NCBI GenBank assembly: GCA_036703605.1
Contig: DATNRH010000502.1
Coordinates: forward strand, 1 to 40,772
Direction: 5' to 3'
Source of the DNA: Candidatus Obscuribacterales bacterium
Lineage (GTDB): Bacteria > Cyanobacteriota > Cyanobacteriia > RECH01
DNA: 40,772 nucleotides
Under the pieces are notes generated by a model. The model searched no databases. It was not told where the DNA came from and saw only the letters and a list, made by a program, of their open reading frames with translations. Both the position numbers and the translations under genes were made by a program. This document shows, one piece after another, positions 9,343-17,761 of the stretch. How positions within the stretch are numbered: position 1 is the first letter of the stretch; the number at the start of each line of letters is the position of its first letter.

Positions 9343-9470
9343 GCGATCGCTCTCCAATGGTTCAGGATTGTGCCAGGTGGCAGCGGGCAACGCGTTAGAA
9401 TGAAATGCTTTGAGGCGATCGCTTAAGCCACGATGACGAGCAGCGATCGCCCCTGCGCTAGAGCGATCGC
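9343..9470. repeat. Cluster of four HIP1 octamers downstream of metH
   Basis: GCGATCGC occurs at 9343-9350, 9415-9422, 9443-9450 and 9463-9470 within the gap 9266-9624, which holds no gene. It is the densest intergenic group noticed in this window. The rest of the gap contains nothing else I can name. Confidence 0.9.
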
Positions 9471-9624
9471 TCATATCCCATTGCAAAGCATGAAGACATC
9501 CTCTAGTGAGACGACGACCGCAGGACAAGCCTCTATGATAATCATGGAGTCCATGCGCAATGGGTTCAACTTCGGCGAACTCCGATGGTTGACCCTGACG
9601 AATAACATGTAGGAGCGTTGTGAC

Positions 9625-10212
9625 ATGCTTGGGTTTTGGACAAAATTCGCCCGCCGCGATCGCCTGATGTATCCCCTAGTCGGCACATACCGAGCCCTAA
9701 GCTCTGCCTCTGCAGATGAGCTATGGCAAAAGGTGGTGAATTTTGCTGATGTCTCTTGGCATCCCATTCTGGCACGCACCAACGTCCCTCGGGGGCTACT
9801 CCCTAAGCCTGGTCTGATTTTTGAGGCCGTCACTCGGCTATCGCCCATTCCCATCCGAATTTTTGTGGAACGGGTCAATCCCCGAGAATTGCTGAGCATT
9901 CGAATTATGGCCATGCCAGGAGTAGAAGAACGCGTCACCTATCGCGTGGAATCAACCCTGTGCGGCAGCTACATTTCCTACTCTGTGACCCTTAAGGGTT
10001 GGCTCTCTCCCCTCGTGTGGTCTATTATTCGTCCCTATGCAGAGAAAGTGGTGGATCGCCTAGTTCATGCCGCCGAACAAGATCGTCTATCTGCTGCGCT
10101 CCCCGGTGGTTCACGCCCCGTCCGCAGTAGCTTTCAAGACTTACTAAGCCTAACGCTCATGGTCGGCAGCGTTAGCCTCTGGATAGGACAACCCCTCTGG
10201 TGCAGTGTTTAA
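9625..10212 (+). CDS. SRPBCC-like protein of unknown ligand
   Basis: 195 residues. I recognise the general layout of a START/polyketide-cyclase (SRPBCC) fold: an early helix followed by SADELWQKVVNFADVSWHP, a strand-rich middle (VTYRVESTLCGSYISYSVTL) and a long C-terminal helix (SPLVWSIIRPYAEKVVDRLV). Such proteins bind hydrophobic ligands or lipids. The last 25 residues are hydrophobic (LLSLTLMVGSVSLWIG) and might anchor it to a membrane. ATG9625 follows AGGAG by nine bases, so the start is good. metH lies upstream and a pentapeptide gene downstream, neither in obvious functional relation. The fold call is moderate and the function unknown. Confidence 0.75.
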   Translation: MLGFWTKFARRDRLMYPLVGTYRALSSASADELWQKVVNFADVSWHPILARTNVPRGLLPKPGLIFEAVTRLSPIPIRIFVERVNPRELLSIRIMAMPGVEERVTYRVESTLCGSYISYSVTLKGWLSPLVWSIIRPYAEKVVDRLVHAAEQDRLSAALPGGSRPVRSSFQDLLSLTLMVGSVSLWIGQPLWCSV

Positions 10213-10366
10213 CACGTTTCCGATTATAGGTATTAGGAGAAGCGTTGAGCACCTCCTCGTATCGTTCTGCATTCGACTGCTAGACTATATCGTTGACTAG
10301 CGAAGCAGGTCGTCCCTGCGTTAGGAGTTGGAAAACCCGCAAGATGTCGTTGAAGGTGGGGATGCT

Positions 10367-10873
10367 GTGTCGAGTCGAACTGTGATCTGTTGTGCTCTAC
10401 GCCAAACCAGTCTGATTCTTGGGCTACTGGCGATCGCCAGTTGTGCGTCCCATTCGGATCAGGTCGAACAATTGCTAGACACGAATGCCTGCCCGACCTG
10501 TGACTTGTCTGGCACCAATTTGCAGCGCCTCGACTTACAGCAAGCTGATTTAAGAGGAGCGAATCTTCAAGAAACAAACCTCCAACAAGCTAATTTACGT
10601 GACGTACTCCTGATTGGAGCAAACCTACAACAGGCCAATCTCATCCGCGTCAATTTGGATGATGCCATTTTGGTTAACGCGAACCTACAATCGGCTAACT
10701 TACAGCGAGCCCGGCTGAGGGGTGCCGATCTACGAGGGGCTCAGTTTAGTGGGGCCAATCTCGAATCAGCAGACCTCAGCCATTCCTCTTTAGATCCCGT
10801 AGCGCTCGAATCTGCAACGTTATGCGCTACGGTCATGCCTGACCAAACAACAGAAAATCGAGATTGCGATTAG
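10367..10873 (+). CDS. Pentapeptide-repeat lipoprotein
   Basis: 168 residues from GTG10367, which has AAGGTGGGG five bases upstream. A TTG start at 10328 is possible but sits on top of its own ribosome binding site. The N-terminus is a lipoprotein signal: Arg residues, hydrophobic LILGLLA, then lipobox IASC, so the mature protein probably begins at Cys26. Residues about 45-140 are tandem pentapeptides of the A(D/N)LXX type (ANLQQANLRD, ADLRGAQFSGANL), predicted to form a right-handed square beta-helix. The C-terminal CATVMP and NRDC segments carry extra Cys. Such proteins are common in cyanobacteria and mostly of unknown function; location in the periplasm or on a membrane is inferred from the signal. 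Confidence 0.85.
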   Translation: MSSRTVICCALRQTSLILGLLAIASCASHSDQVEQLLDTNACPTCDLSGTNLQRLDLQQADLRGANLQETNLQQANLRDVLLIGANLQQANLIRVNLDDAILVNANLQSANLQRARLRGADLRGAQFSGANLESADLSHSSLDPVALESATLCATVMPDQTTENRDCD

Positions 10874-10888
10874 TGGGGTGCGTCCCAC
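10873..10888 (+). terminator. Small hairpin at the pentapeptide gene stop
   Basis: GTGGG and CCCAC pair around a 6-base loop, followed by GTTTATT. The stem overlaps the last base of the TAG stop. It is a weak terminator candidate. Confidence 0.35.
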
Positions 10889-10893
10889 GTTTA

Positions 10894-10990
10894 TTGCCCT
10901 CACCCTCAATCCCCCTCCCAGAGCAGGCAAGGGACTCTGAAGCCGCCCTCTGCTTCCTTCTTGGGACAAGGACTAGGGGATGAGGGCCAA
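10894..10990. repeat. C-rich imperfect inverted repeat, MITE-like relic
   Basis: The left arm 10894-10920 (TTGCCCTCACCCTC and onward) and the right arm 10962-10990 (ending ATGAGGGCCAA) are imperfect reverse complements around a 41-bp centre. Similar CCCTCATCCCC-type blocks occur at 33513-33553 and in the core of 34899-35000. Repeats of this composition are common in cyanobacterial intergenic DNA. Confidence 0.6.
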
Positions 10991-11142
10991 CTTACAAACC
11001 TGGGCTACACCCAGTGCGATGTTCGCACTGGCTCCTAGCTGCCTCGACGATTCCCCCAATCAACCCATCAACTTGGCCCAGGCTGGAAACTAGGCTAACG
11101 GGGGCGATCGCTCCTAGCTTGACCTATCTGCGCCACTGTCAT

Positions 11143-11991
11143 CTAGCCCAAGGGCGCGATCCGTGCTGTGTAAGCAGCCCCGTCTAGACCCTCGCCCACA
11201 TCGGCTGTTTCATCGTCAATCATGCCGTTGAGGCGTTCAATCCGGTCAGCCGTGTTGGGGTGCGTACTGAGGAATGTCGGAACAGAGCCCCCGCCCAATA
11301 GTTTTTCCATAAATGACACCATGGCAGAAGGGGCATAGCCAGCCTCGACAATAGTCGCTAGCCCTAGTTCATCAGCCTCGTATTCATCTTGACGACTGTT
11401 GGGTCGGTTAATCGCTAGCTCAACCCCAATGGCCACGGCTGTGTTGCGATCTAGCCCTGCTGCAGAGGCTACACCAGCGGCGATCGCCCGTTCACGCATT
11501 TGCTTTACGGCATGACGAGCAACAATATGACCAATTTCATGGCCGATGACGCTGGCCAATTCTGCCTCATTGTCCGCCTCTTCAATCAACCCTGTCGTGA
11601 CATAGACATAGCCGCCCATGGTCGCAAAAGCATTCACCTGCTCATCATCCACCACTTGGAATACGTAGGGAATGTCAGAGCGATCGCTGTAGGGTACGAG
11701 AGCTTGACCAATTTCATCAATATAGGCATTCACCGATTGATTGGTGTAAAGCGAAAATTGCTGCGTCACCAATTGTTCATTAATTTGTCCACCAATCTGC
11801 ACCTCTTGGGAGTCAGACATATTGGACAACTGAATGACCTGAATGCCTCGAAAAATTAATTCAAGGAAGCTCAGAGCCTGTCCTGGTTGTGGTGTGCCCA
11901 GAACAAGTCCTAACGCCATGACTACAGACATCAGCCCATAAAACCAGCGGCGGCGAAGTTGACGATAAAGCGTGGGGAGGAAGTTCATCAT
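11143..11991 (-). CDS. M48-family metalloprotease, exported
   Basis: A zinc endopeptidase related to the HtpX/BepA/Oma1 group, likely working on misfolded proteins at or outside the inner membrane. The HEIGHIVARH segment supplies the HExxH zinc ligands and EYEADELG supplies the third ligand. From ATG11991 the protein has 282 residues and begins with a basic segment (YRQLRRRWFYG) and a hydrophobic stretch ending PGQALS, a plausible signal peptide. ATG12039 would add 16 residues without such logic and neither has a clear ribosome binding site. Residues before the protease core (QIGGQINEQLVTQ) are typical of the soluble M48 branch. No TPR repeats follow, unlike BepA. Confidence 0.9.
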   Translation of the reverse strand: MMNFLPTLYRQLRRRWFYGLMSVVMALGLVLGTPQPGQALSFLELIFRGIQVIQLSNMSDSQEVQIGGQINEQLVTQQFSLYTNQSVNAYIDEIGQALVPYSDRSDIPYVFQVVDDEQVNAFATMGGYVYVTTGLIEEADNEAELASVIGHEIGHIVARHAVKQMRERAIAAGVASAAGLDRNTAVAIGVELAINRPNSRQDEYEADELGLATIVEAGYAPSAMVSFMEKLLGGGSVPTFLSTHPNTADRIERLNGMIDDETADVGEGLDGAAYTARIAPLG

Positions 11992-12262
11992 GGTAGTAAG
12001 AGTTGAATTCAAACTGGCTTGAGATACACCAGACGCCATACCCAGCTACGTTGGCCAAGGTTATGACAGACTGAGGCGCAGGAAACAATCGCTATATACC
12101 ATGACGCCAAGAGCATCTCTGATGTTGCCGTAGGAGCGATCGCTCTCTCAAGGTCAACACCGATCCATGGTCTACCTTCATCATACCCATCGAGGCCTAG
12201 GTCATCCCAGCCATGATGATCGAGGGCGATCGATGAAGATTATCCCCAAGGATTGTCTCCAG

Positions 12263-13057
12263 TTAGGTTGCCAGGGAAGCACTGCCTGGCCCTTGGAACA
12301 TCAGCCAGGAGAGAAAAAAGTTAAACACAAAGATCGCCAGCAGCATGGTCACAACGGCCGTGGTCGTAGATTGTCCTACCCCTTTGGCTCCTCCAGTGGT
12401 GGTTAAGCCCCAGCTAGAGCCAATAATGGCAATCAGTAGCCCAAATACCCCAGCTTTGATGGAAGCACTGACCAGATCCCAGACGGAGAGAAAGCTTTGG
12501 GCTGAGTCGATAAACACCGTGCGGGAAATGTCATAGAGCCCTTCCGAGATCAGCATCCCACCACCCAGCCCGGTCAAAAACGACAGCAGCGTTAGAATCG
12601 GCAGCATGGCACAACAGGCGATCACCCGAGGAATCACCAGGTAGTCAATCGGGTCAGTTTTGAGCATTTGCAGGGCATCGATTTGCTCTGTCACGCGCAT
12701 GGTGCCAATTTCTGCGGCAAAGGCCGATCCAACCCGTCCGGCTAAAATCACAGCGGTTAACACCGGAGCTAGTTCGCGCACAAGGGCCAGGGCTAACACG
12801 CCTCCAACGGCCGTCGTGGCTCCAAAGGCAATAAATTCTCGGGCAACTTGGATGGTAAAGACCATACCCACAAAACTGGCGGTGAGCAGCGCAATCAACA
12901 ATGACTCTGGCCCCACCATAGCCATTTGGTCCAGCGTATTGCGCCGATGAATACGTCCACGGGCTAAATGGACAACGACTTGACCGCCGAGGAGGGCGGC
13001 GGCAATCAGGCGCTGAAACCAGCGACTTAGACTAGACGTGCTCAGTTGTCCGCTCAA
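12263..13057 (-). CDS. MlaE/TGD1-type ABC permease for lipid transport
   Basis: 264 residues, about five hydrophobic segments. MlaE-family hallmarks are present: the glycine-rich ALVRELAPVLTAVILAGRVGSAFAAEIGTMRVTEQIDAL core, LKTDPIDYLVIPR and the C-terminal GVGQSTTTAVV. The family exchanges phospholipids between membranes; the chloroplast homologue TGD1 imports lipids. The start is TTG13057, because no ATG or GTG gives the full N-terminal helix; AAGGA lies 11 bases upstream. The ATPase and MCE substrate-binding partners are not adjacent, as is common in cyanobacteria where these genes are scattered. The ABC ATPase at 24353 belongs to a different type (drug/ABC-2-like) and is not an obvious partner. 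Confidence 0.92.
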   Translation of the reverse strand: MSGQLSTSSLSRWFQRLIAAALLGGQVVVHLARGRIHRRNTLDQMAMVGPESLLIALLTASFVGMVFTIQVAREFIAFGATTAVGGVLALALVRELAPVLTAVILAGRVGSAFAAEIGTMRVTEQIDALQMLKTDPIDYLVIPRVIACCAMLPILTLLSFLTGLGGGMLISEGLYDISRTVFIDSAQSFLSVWDLVSASIKAGVFGLLIAIIGSSWGLTTTGGAKGVGQSTTTAVVTMLLAIFVFNFFLSWLMFQGPGSASLAT

Positions 13058-13399
13058 TGGAGGTGTCCTTGGAAGAGTATAAGGGGGTTAGACGGGAAAC
13101 AGCATACTGGGCGATCGCGCCTATGACAAGCATCCCATGAACAGATCAGGCACAAGGAAGGCATGATTCTCACGCTAGCCTATTCTGGCTTCCAGAGCGA
13201 AACCGCCGGGACGCACCGGCACCGGTACGCTTTAGTATAAGGCTCTGGTTCTCCCGTAACAGCGATCGCCCTGATTGACCTTCAGGAACCGAATTGAAAC
13301 ACCCACGAACCTTCTAAAACTCTCTATGCTGAAAGATGGTGGGGCTGCCATACCCCTAACGGCGCTGTTACCTTTTAGTTATCAACGTTTTCTCCCCTT
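13058..13399. other. Gene-free divergent promoter region
   Basis: These 342 bp separate the MlaE-type gene (minus) from the first M16 gene (plus). ACCGG-CACCGGT-type inversion occurs near 13217-13227 and TAGTATAAGG near 13233 could be a -10 element. Two HIP1 sites are present. Nothing else can be named. Confidence 0.4.
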
Positions 13400-15010
13400 A
13401 TGATGCGATATTCCATGCGATGTAAAACCCCAGATGGGCAAGATGGACAGGGCCGCTGGGCTCCATGGCGAATGATAGCGATCGCCATGGGTCTATGCTT
13501 AAGTGTCACGCTCTGGTTAGTACCCCAGCCTAGTGCGATCGCCCGTACCTTATCTGCTCGGGCCACCGACATCCAGCCCTATCTCGATCGCGTAGACAAT
13601 CAGATTACAGAGTTTACCCTCGACAACGGCATTCGCTTCATTGTCATGGAGCGTCATCAAGCGCCGGTGGTCTCGTTTATGATCCATTTCAACGTTGGGG
13701 CAGCAGAGGAAGAAGATGGCAAGACCGGCGCAGCCCACTATCTAGAGCATTTGGCCTTTAAGGGAACCTCCCTTGTAGGCACCTACGACTATGAGGCCGA
13801 ACGTCCCCTGCTCGACCAATTGGATGCACTGTTTGACCAAATCTTGGCGGCACGGGCGGCGGGTGATATCGACGAGGAGGCAAGACTGCAGGCAGAGTTT
13901 GACGCTGTGCAGGCAGAGGCAGCTACCTATGTCAACCAAAATGAATTTGGACGAATTGTGGAAGAGGCTGGCGGCGTAGGCTTGAATGCCACCACTTCGG
14001 CTGATGCTACGCGATATTTTTATAGTCTACCGGCCAATAAACTAGAGCTTTGGATGTCGCTGGAGTCAGAGCGGTTCCTCGACCCAGTATTTCGCGAGTT
14101 CTATGAAGAAAAGGATGTCATTTTAGAAGAACGGCGGATGCGCACCGACAATTCCCCCGTTGGCAAAATGATTGAGGCATTTTTGGAAACCAGCTTTCCT
14201 GACTATATCTACGGTCGTCCGGTGATTGGCTATGAAGACGATCTACGGAACATGACCCGGGATGATATCTACGATTTCTATACCACCCACTACACCCCTC
14301 GGCGGATGACCGTGACCATGGTCGGCGATGTCAATCCTCGTGAGGTAGAGCGTCTGGCGCGAATCTACTTCAGCCGCTACCCCGATCGCCCCAATGCTCC
14401 TGATGTGGTGGCCGAGTTGACACCCCAAACCGAACCTCGGGACGTCACCCTCTACCTCAACTCAGAACCTTGGTATCTAGAAGGCTACCACCGGCCTGAT
14501 CTCAACCATCCCGACCATTCTGTCTATACCGTCATTAACGGTATTTTGACCAGTGGACGCACGTCTCGACTCTACAAGTCCTTGGTGCAGGATGGACGAA
14601 TCGCTTTGGATATGGGCGCTGCGGATGGGTTCCCGGGCGATCGCTTCCCTAATCTGGTGCTGTTTTATGGTCTAACCGCACCGGGGCATACGGTGGATGA
14701 AATCAAAACGGTGATGAACCAAGAGTTCGATCGCTTGCGTACCGAACCGGTCACAGCCGATGAACTCGAGCGCGTTAAAACTCAATCCCTTGCCAGCTTG
14801 GTGCGCAGTCTATCCTCCAATCAAGGCATGGCTAGCCTCTTGGCATCCTATCAGGCCAAAACAGGCAGTTGGCGCAATCTCTTTTCCGAGCTAGATGCCA
14901 TTAATCAAGTCACCGCTGAGGACGTGATGCGGGTCGCCCAGACCATGTTCCGCCCTGATAATGTCACCACAGGACGAATTTTGCCGCTGGAAGAACAGGA
15001 AGAAACCTAG
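13400..15010 (+). CDS. M16 metallopeptidase, catalytic type
   Basis: 536 residues. Zinc peptidase of the pitrilysin/processing-peptidase family. The inverted zinc motif HxxEH is intact as His113-Y-L-E116-H117, and the downstream glutamate is probably in ILEERRM (about 243-244). The spacing is longer than in short M16 proteins because of a helical insert (about 135-185). An N-terminal basic segment and hydrophobic stretch (MIAIAMGLCLSVTLWLVP, about 25-42) ending SAIA indicate export. The C-terminal half is a second M16-like domain. The next gene encodes a partner-like M16 protein without the zinc site, 134 bp downstream on the same strand, so the two probably form a heterodimer as in bacterial and mitochondrial processing peptidases. 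Substrate unknown. Confidence 0.94.
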   Translation: MMRYSMRCKTPDGQDGQGRWAPWRMIAIAMGLCLSVTLWLVPQPSAIARTLSARATDIQPYLDRVDNQITEFTLDNGIRFIVMERHQAPVVSFMIHFNVGAAEEEDGKTGAAHYLEHLAFKGTSLVGTYDYEAERPLLDQLDALFDQILAARAAGDIDEEARLQAEFDAVQAEAATYVNQNEFGRIVEEAGGVGLNATTSADATRYFYSLPANKLELWMSLESERFLDPVFREFYEEKDVILEERRMRTDNSPVGKMIEAFLETSFPDYIYGRPVIGYEDDLRNMTRDDIYDFYTTHYTPRRMTVTMVGDVNPREVERLARIYFSRYPDRPNAPDVVAELTPQTEPRDVTLYLNSEPWYLEGYHRPDLNHPDHSVYTVINGILTSGRTSRLYKSLVQDGRIALDMGAADGFPGDRFPNLVLFYGLTAPGHTVDEIKTVMNQEFDRLRTEPVTADELERVKTQSLASLVRSLSSNQGMASLLASYQAKTGSWRNLFSELDAINQVTAEDVMRVAQTMFRPDNVTTGRILPLEEQEET

Positions 15011-15037
15011 CCAATAACCCAAGCTTAGAAGCAGGTC

Positions 15038-15067
15038 CTATTCGAATAGCCCCAAGCGCTTGGGGCT
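15038..15067. repeat. Two abutting palindromes between the M16 genes
   Basis: CTATTCGAATAG at 15038-15049 is a perfect palindrome and overlaps AGCCCCAAGCGCTTGGGGCT at 15048-15067, another perfect one that can form an 8-bp stem with a GCGC loop. No T-run follows. It may be an RNA-stabilising or attenuating hairpin between two co-transcribed genes. Confidence 0.8.
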
Positions 15068-15144
15068 GGCCTGTGGCCCCACAATCTCATGAACGAAATT
15101 CTTACATTCTTGATGTCTTGGACCCATAGGAGCAAAACAACATC

Positions 15145-16662
15145 ATGCAGCGGTTAAAGAGATGGCGAACCGGAACCGCCCCCCAGGCTTGGCAGGCTAG
15201 TCTGCAGCGCAGGCTGATGCGCTATGGCGTGGTCATGGGGCTGACCATAGCGGTACTTGTGCTAGGCTTTGGGCGATCGCCCGCCTTTGCTGATACGCCC
15301 CGGCATTACACCGAACTAGAGTTTGCGCCTCTCCCAGAAATTCAAGTACCCAACTATACGCGGGTGGAGCTTGACAATGGCATTAAAGTCTTTTTGCTGG
15401 AAGACCACGAACTGCCGCTGGTGAGCGGCATGGCTATTTTTGGCACCGGCGATCGCTTGGAGCCAGGAGATCAGGTGGGGTTGGCAGATCTGACCGGTGA
15501 GGTGATGCGCAGCGGCGGCACCCTCAATCATCCGGCCGATGAGCTTAACCAGATTCTTGAGCAGGATGCTGCCTCCATCGAAACAGGGATTGGCGGGGCC
15601 TCGGGGTCGGCTAGCTTTGATACGCTCACCAAAGATGCTGGCGAGGTGCTGCAACTGTTTGCTGAGGTGATTCGCCAGCCAGCGTTCCCCCAGGAAAAAA
15701 TTGACCTGGCTAAATCCCAGCGCGAAGGGGGAATTGCCCGCCGTAATGATGATCCAGATAGCATTTTGGGCCGGGAGTTTAGCAAGCTGATCTATGGCGA
15801 GGATAGCCCCTACGCCCGCACCATGGAATACAGCACCCTCGACAATATTGCCCGCGAGGATATGGTGGCGTTTTACGATCGCTATATTCAACCCAACAAC
15901 ATGATGCTGGGAATTGTGGGCGATTTTGAGACCCGCGAGATGCGATCGCTGATTGAGGAAACCTTTGGCGATTGGCAAGCAACCCAGCCAACTCCTACGC
16001 TGGAGCTGCCGCCCGTGGAGCAGGCCCAGACAGGAGGCCTCTTTGTGGTGGATCAACCCCAACTCACCCAAAGTAATATTCGCATTGGTCACCTAGGTGG
16101 CCTGTTGAACGACCCTAACTACGCCAGTCTCTCGGTGATGAACGAGGTGATGAACGGCTTGGGTGGACGGCTGGTCAACGAGGTGCGATCGCGGCAGGGC
16201 TTGGCCTATGTGGTCTATGCCTTCTGGTCAGCGCGTTATGACTATCCGGGGATCTTTGTAGCGGGTGGACAAACGCGATCGGAAGCCACGGTGCCCTTTA
16301 TTCAATCGGTGAAAGCCGAAATTGAAACCCTGCGAACCAGTTCAATTACCGAAGACGAGTTGACCAGAGCCCAAGACTCGGTACTCAATTCCTTTGTCTT
16401 CAGCTTTGAGCGCCCCAGCCAAATCCTCTCGCGGGTGATGAATTACGAATACTATGGCTACCCGGAAGACTTTATCTTCCAGTATCAGCAAGCGATCGCT
16501 GATACCACCATGGAGGATGTCCTCAACGCCGCCCGCACCTACTTAGATCCCAGTAAGTTGGTGACCTTGGTGGTGGGTAATATTGCAGAGATTAACCCGC
16601 CTCTCAGTGACCTAGGCATGGAGATCACACCCATTGATGTGACCATTCCCCCCCGAGGCTAG
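15145..16662 (+). CDS. M16 peptidase-like protein without zinc site
   Basis: 505 residues with two M16 domains but no HxxEH. The equivalent position reads VGLADLTGEVM, so no zinc is expected. The Arg/Tyr-type substrate segment GGRLVNEVRSRQGLAYVVYAFW is present in the C-terminal domain, as in non-catalytic alpha subunits of M16 heterodimers. A signal peptide is likely: RRLMRYG, hydrophobic VVMGLTIAVLVLGFG, then SPAFAD at about 45-50. ATG15145 is preceded by TAGGAGCAAAACAACATC, with AGGAG 12 bases from the start. It pairs with the catalytic M16 protein encoded just upstream. Confidence 0.93.
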   Translation: MQRLKRWRTGTAPQAWQASLQRRLMRYGVVMGLTIAVLVLGFGRSPAFADTPRHYTELEFAPLPEIQVPNYTRVELDNGIKVFLLEDHELPLVSGMAIFGTGDRLEPGDQVGLADLTGEVMRSGGTLNHPADELNQILEQDAASIETGIGGASGSASFDTLTKDAGEVLQLFAEVIRQPAFPQEKIDLAKSQREGGIARRNDDPDSILGREFSKLIYGEDSPYARTMEYSTLDNIAREDMVAFYDRYIQPNNMMLGIVGDFETREMRSLIEETFGDWQATQPTPTLELPPVEQAQTGGLFVVDQPQLTQSNIRIGHLGGLLNDPNYASLSVMNEVMNGLGGRLVNEVRSRQGLAYVVYAFWSARYDYPGIFVAGGQTRSEATVPFIQSVKAEIETLRTSSITEDELTRAQDSVLNSFVFSFERPSQILSRVMNYEYYGYPEDFIFQYQQAIADTTMEDVLNAARTYLDPSKLVTLVVGNIAEINPPLSDLGMEITPIDVTIPPRG

Positions 16663-16688
16663 TAGAGGTTAGCAGAAGCTAGAGACGT

Positions 16689-16720
16689 CATCGGCTGGAG
16701 GCTGCGGCTCCCAGCCGATG
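16689..16720. terminator. Hairpin between convergent genes
   Basis: CATCGGCTGG (16689-16698) and CCAGCCGATG (16711-16720) form a perfect 10-bp stem with a 12-base loop. It lies in the 65-bp gap between the M16 stop and the menB stop, so it could end transcripts from both sides. There is no T-run on either side, so termination would not be classical. Confidence 0.5.
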
Positions 16721-16727
16721 GATGATC

Positions 16728-17561
16728 CTAGGGACGCCAGGGATATTGGCGAAAATCAGGCGATCGCTTATCCAAAAACGCCTGCTTGCCCTCACTGCCC
16801 TCCTCGGTCATGTAGTAGAGCATGGTGGCATTGCCTGCCAGTTCCTGCAAGCCAGCTTGACCATCGCAGTCGGCATTCAAGGCCGCCTTCAGACAGCGAA
16901 TAGCAATGGGACTTTTCTGCAAAATTTCCTGGGCCCACTGTACCCCTTCCGCCTCCAACTGCTCCACCGGCACCACATGGTTCACCAAACCCATGTCCAT
17001 AGCCTGTTGAGCATTGTACTGACGGCAGAGAAACCAAATTTCCCGCGCCTTCTTTTGACCGACAATCCTGGCCAGGTAGCTGGCCCCAAAGCCGCCGTCA
17101 AAGCTGCCCACCTTCGGGCCTGTTTGCCCAAAGATCGCGTTATCAGCAGCGATCGTCAGATCACAGAGGATATGCAGCACATGACCACCACCGATGGCAT
17201 AGCCAGCCACCAGGGCAATCACCACCTTGGGCATGGAACGCATCAAGCGCTGTAGGTCCAGCACATTGAGACGGGGCACCCCCGCCTCATCTTCGTAACC
17301 CGCTGTGCCCCGCACACTTTGATCGCCACCGGAACAAAAGGCATACTTGCCGTCGGTGTGGGGACCAGCTCCCGTGAGCAGCACGACACCAATGGTTGAA
17401 TCCTCTCGGGCATCGACAAAGGCATCGTAGAGCTCAAACACCGTTTTGGGGCGAAAGGCATTGCGTTTATGGGGACGGTTGATGGTGATTTTGGCAATGC
17501 CATCCATCTTGTGATAGAGAATGTCGTCGTAGGTTTTAGCCGTTTGCCAATCAATCTGCAT
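16728..17561 (-). CDS. menB: 1,4-Dihydroxy-2-naphthoyl-CoA synthase
   Basis: Closes the second ring of the naphthoquinone nucleus from o-succinylbenzoyl-CoA, in the phylloquinone pathway for photosystem I. It is a crotonase-fold enzyme of 277 residues, near the usual 275-285. SGGDQ (oxyanion region), [21 protein letters not shown] and [21 protein letters not shown] are all present. The QTG motif is the one found in bicarbonate-dependent MenB enzymes, from family knowledge. ATG17561 gives [14 protein letters not shown], a normal N-terminus. It lies on the same strand as the unassigned membrane gene, menD and menF, 200 bp after the membrane gene. Confidence 0.97.
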   Translation of the reverse strand: MQIDWQTAKTYDDILYHKMDGIAKITINRPHKRNAFRPKTVFELYDAFVDAREDSTIGVVLLTGAGPHTDGKYAFCSGGDQSVRGTAGYEDEAGVPRLNVLDLQRLMRSMPKVVIALVAGYAIGGGHVLHILCDLTIAADNAIFGQTGPKVGSFDGGFGASYLARIVGQKKAREIWFLCRQYNAQQAMDMGLVNHVVPVEQLEAEGVQWAQEILQKSPIAIRCLKAALNADCDGQAGLQELAGNATMLYYMTEEGSEGKQAFLDKRSPDFRQYPWRP

Positions 17562-17761
17562 AGAAACCAGGAATCGCGATAGGCGGACGGGGCTGAGCTA
17601 GCCCAATGCTGAGATTAGCCTATCTAGGGGAACCTGTCACGATGTCGCTGTGAGTACAGGCAAGCTGCACCCATGGCCAAGGAGATTGAGCAGCAGAACT
17701 TTTTGTGGGCAATCTTAAGAAATACCCACGCCATCGCTAGGCAAGATGGGTGGAGAGCATG

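Noticed and set aside
15316-16092. 258-codon open frame on the minus strand inside the second M16 gene
   Set aside because: The plus-strand M16 protein has recognisable domains and a signal peptide over the whole interval; the minus-strand translation resembles no family.
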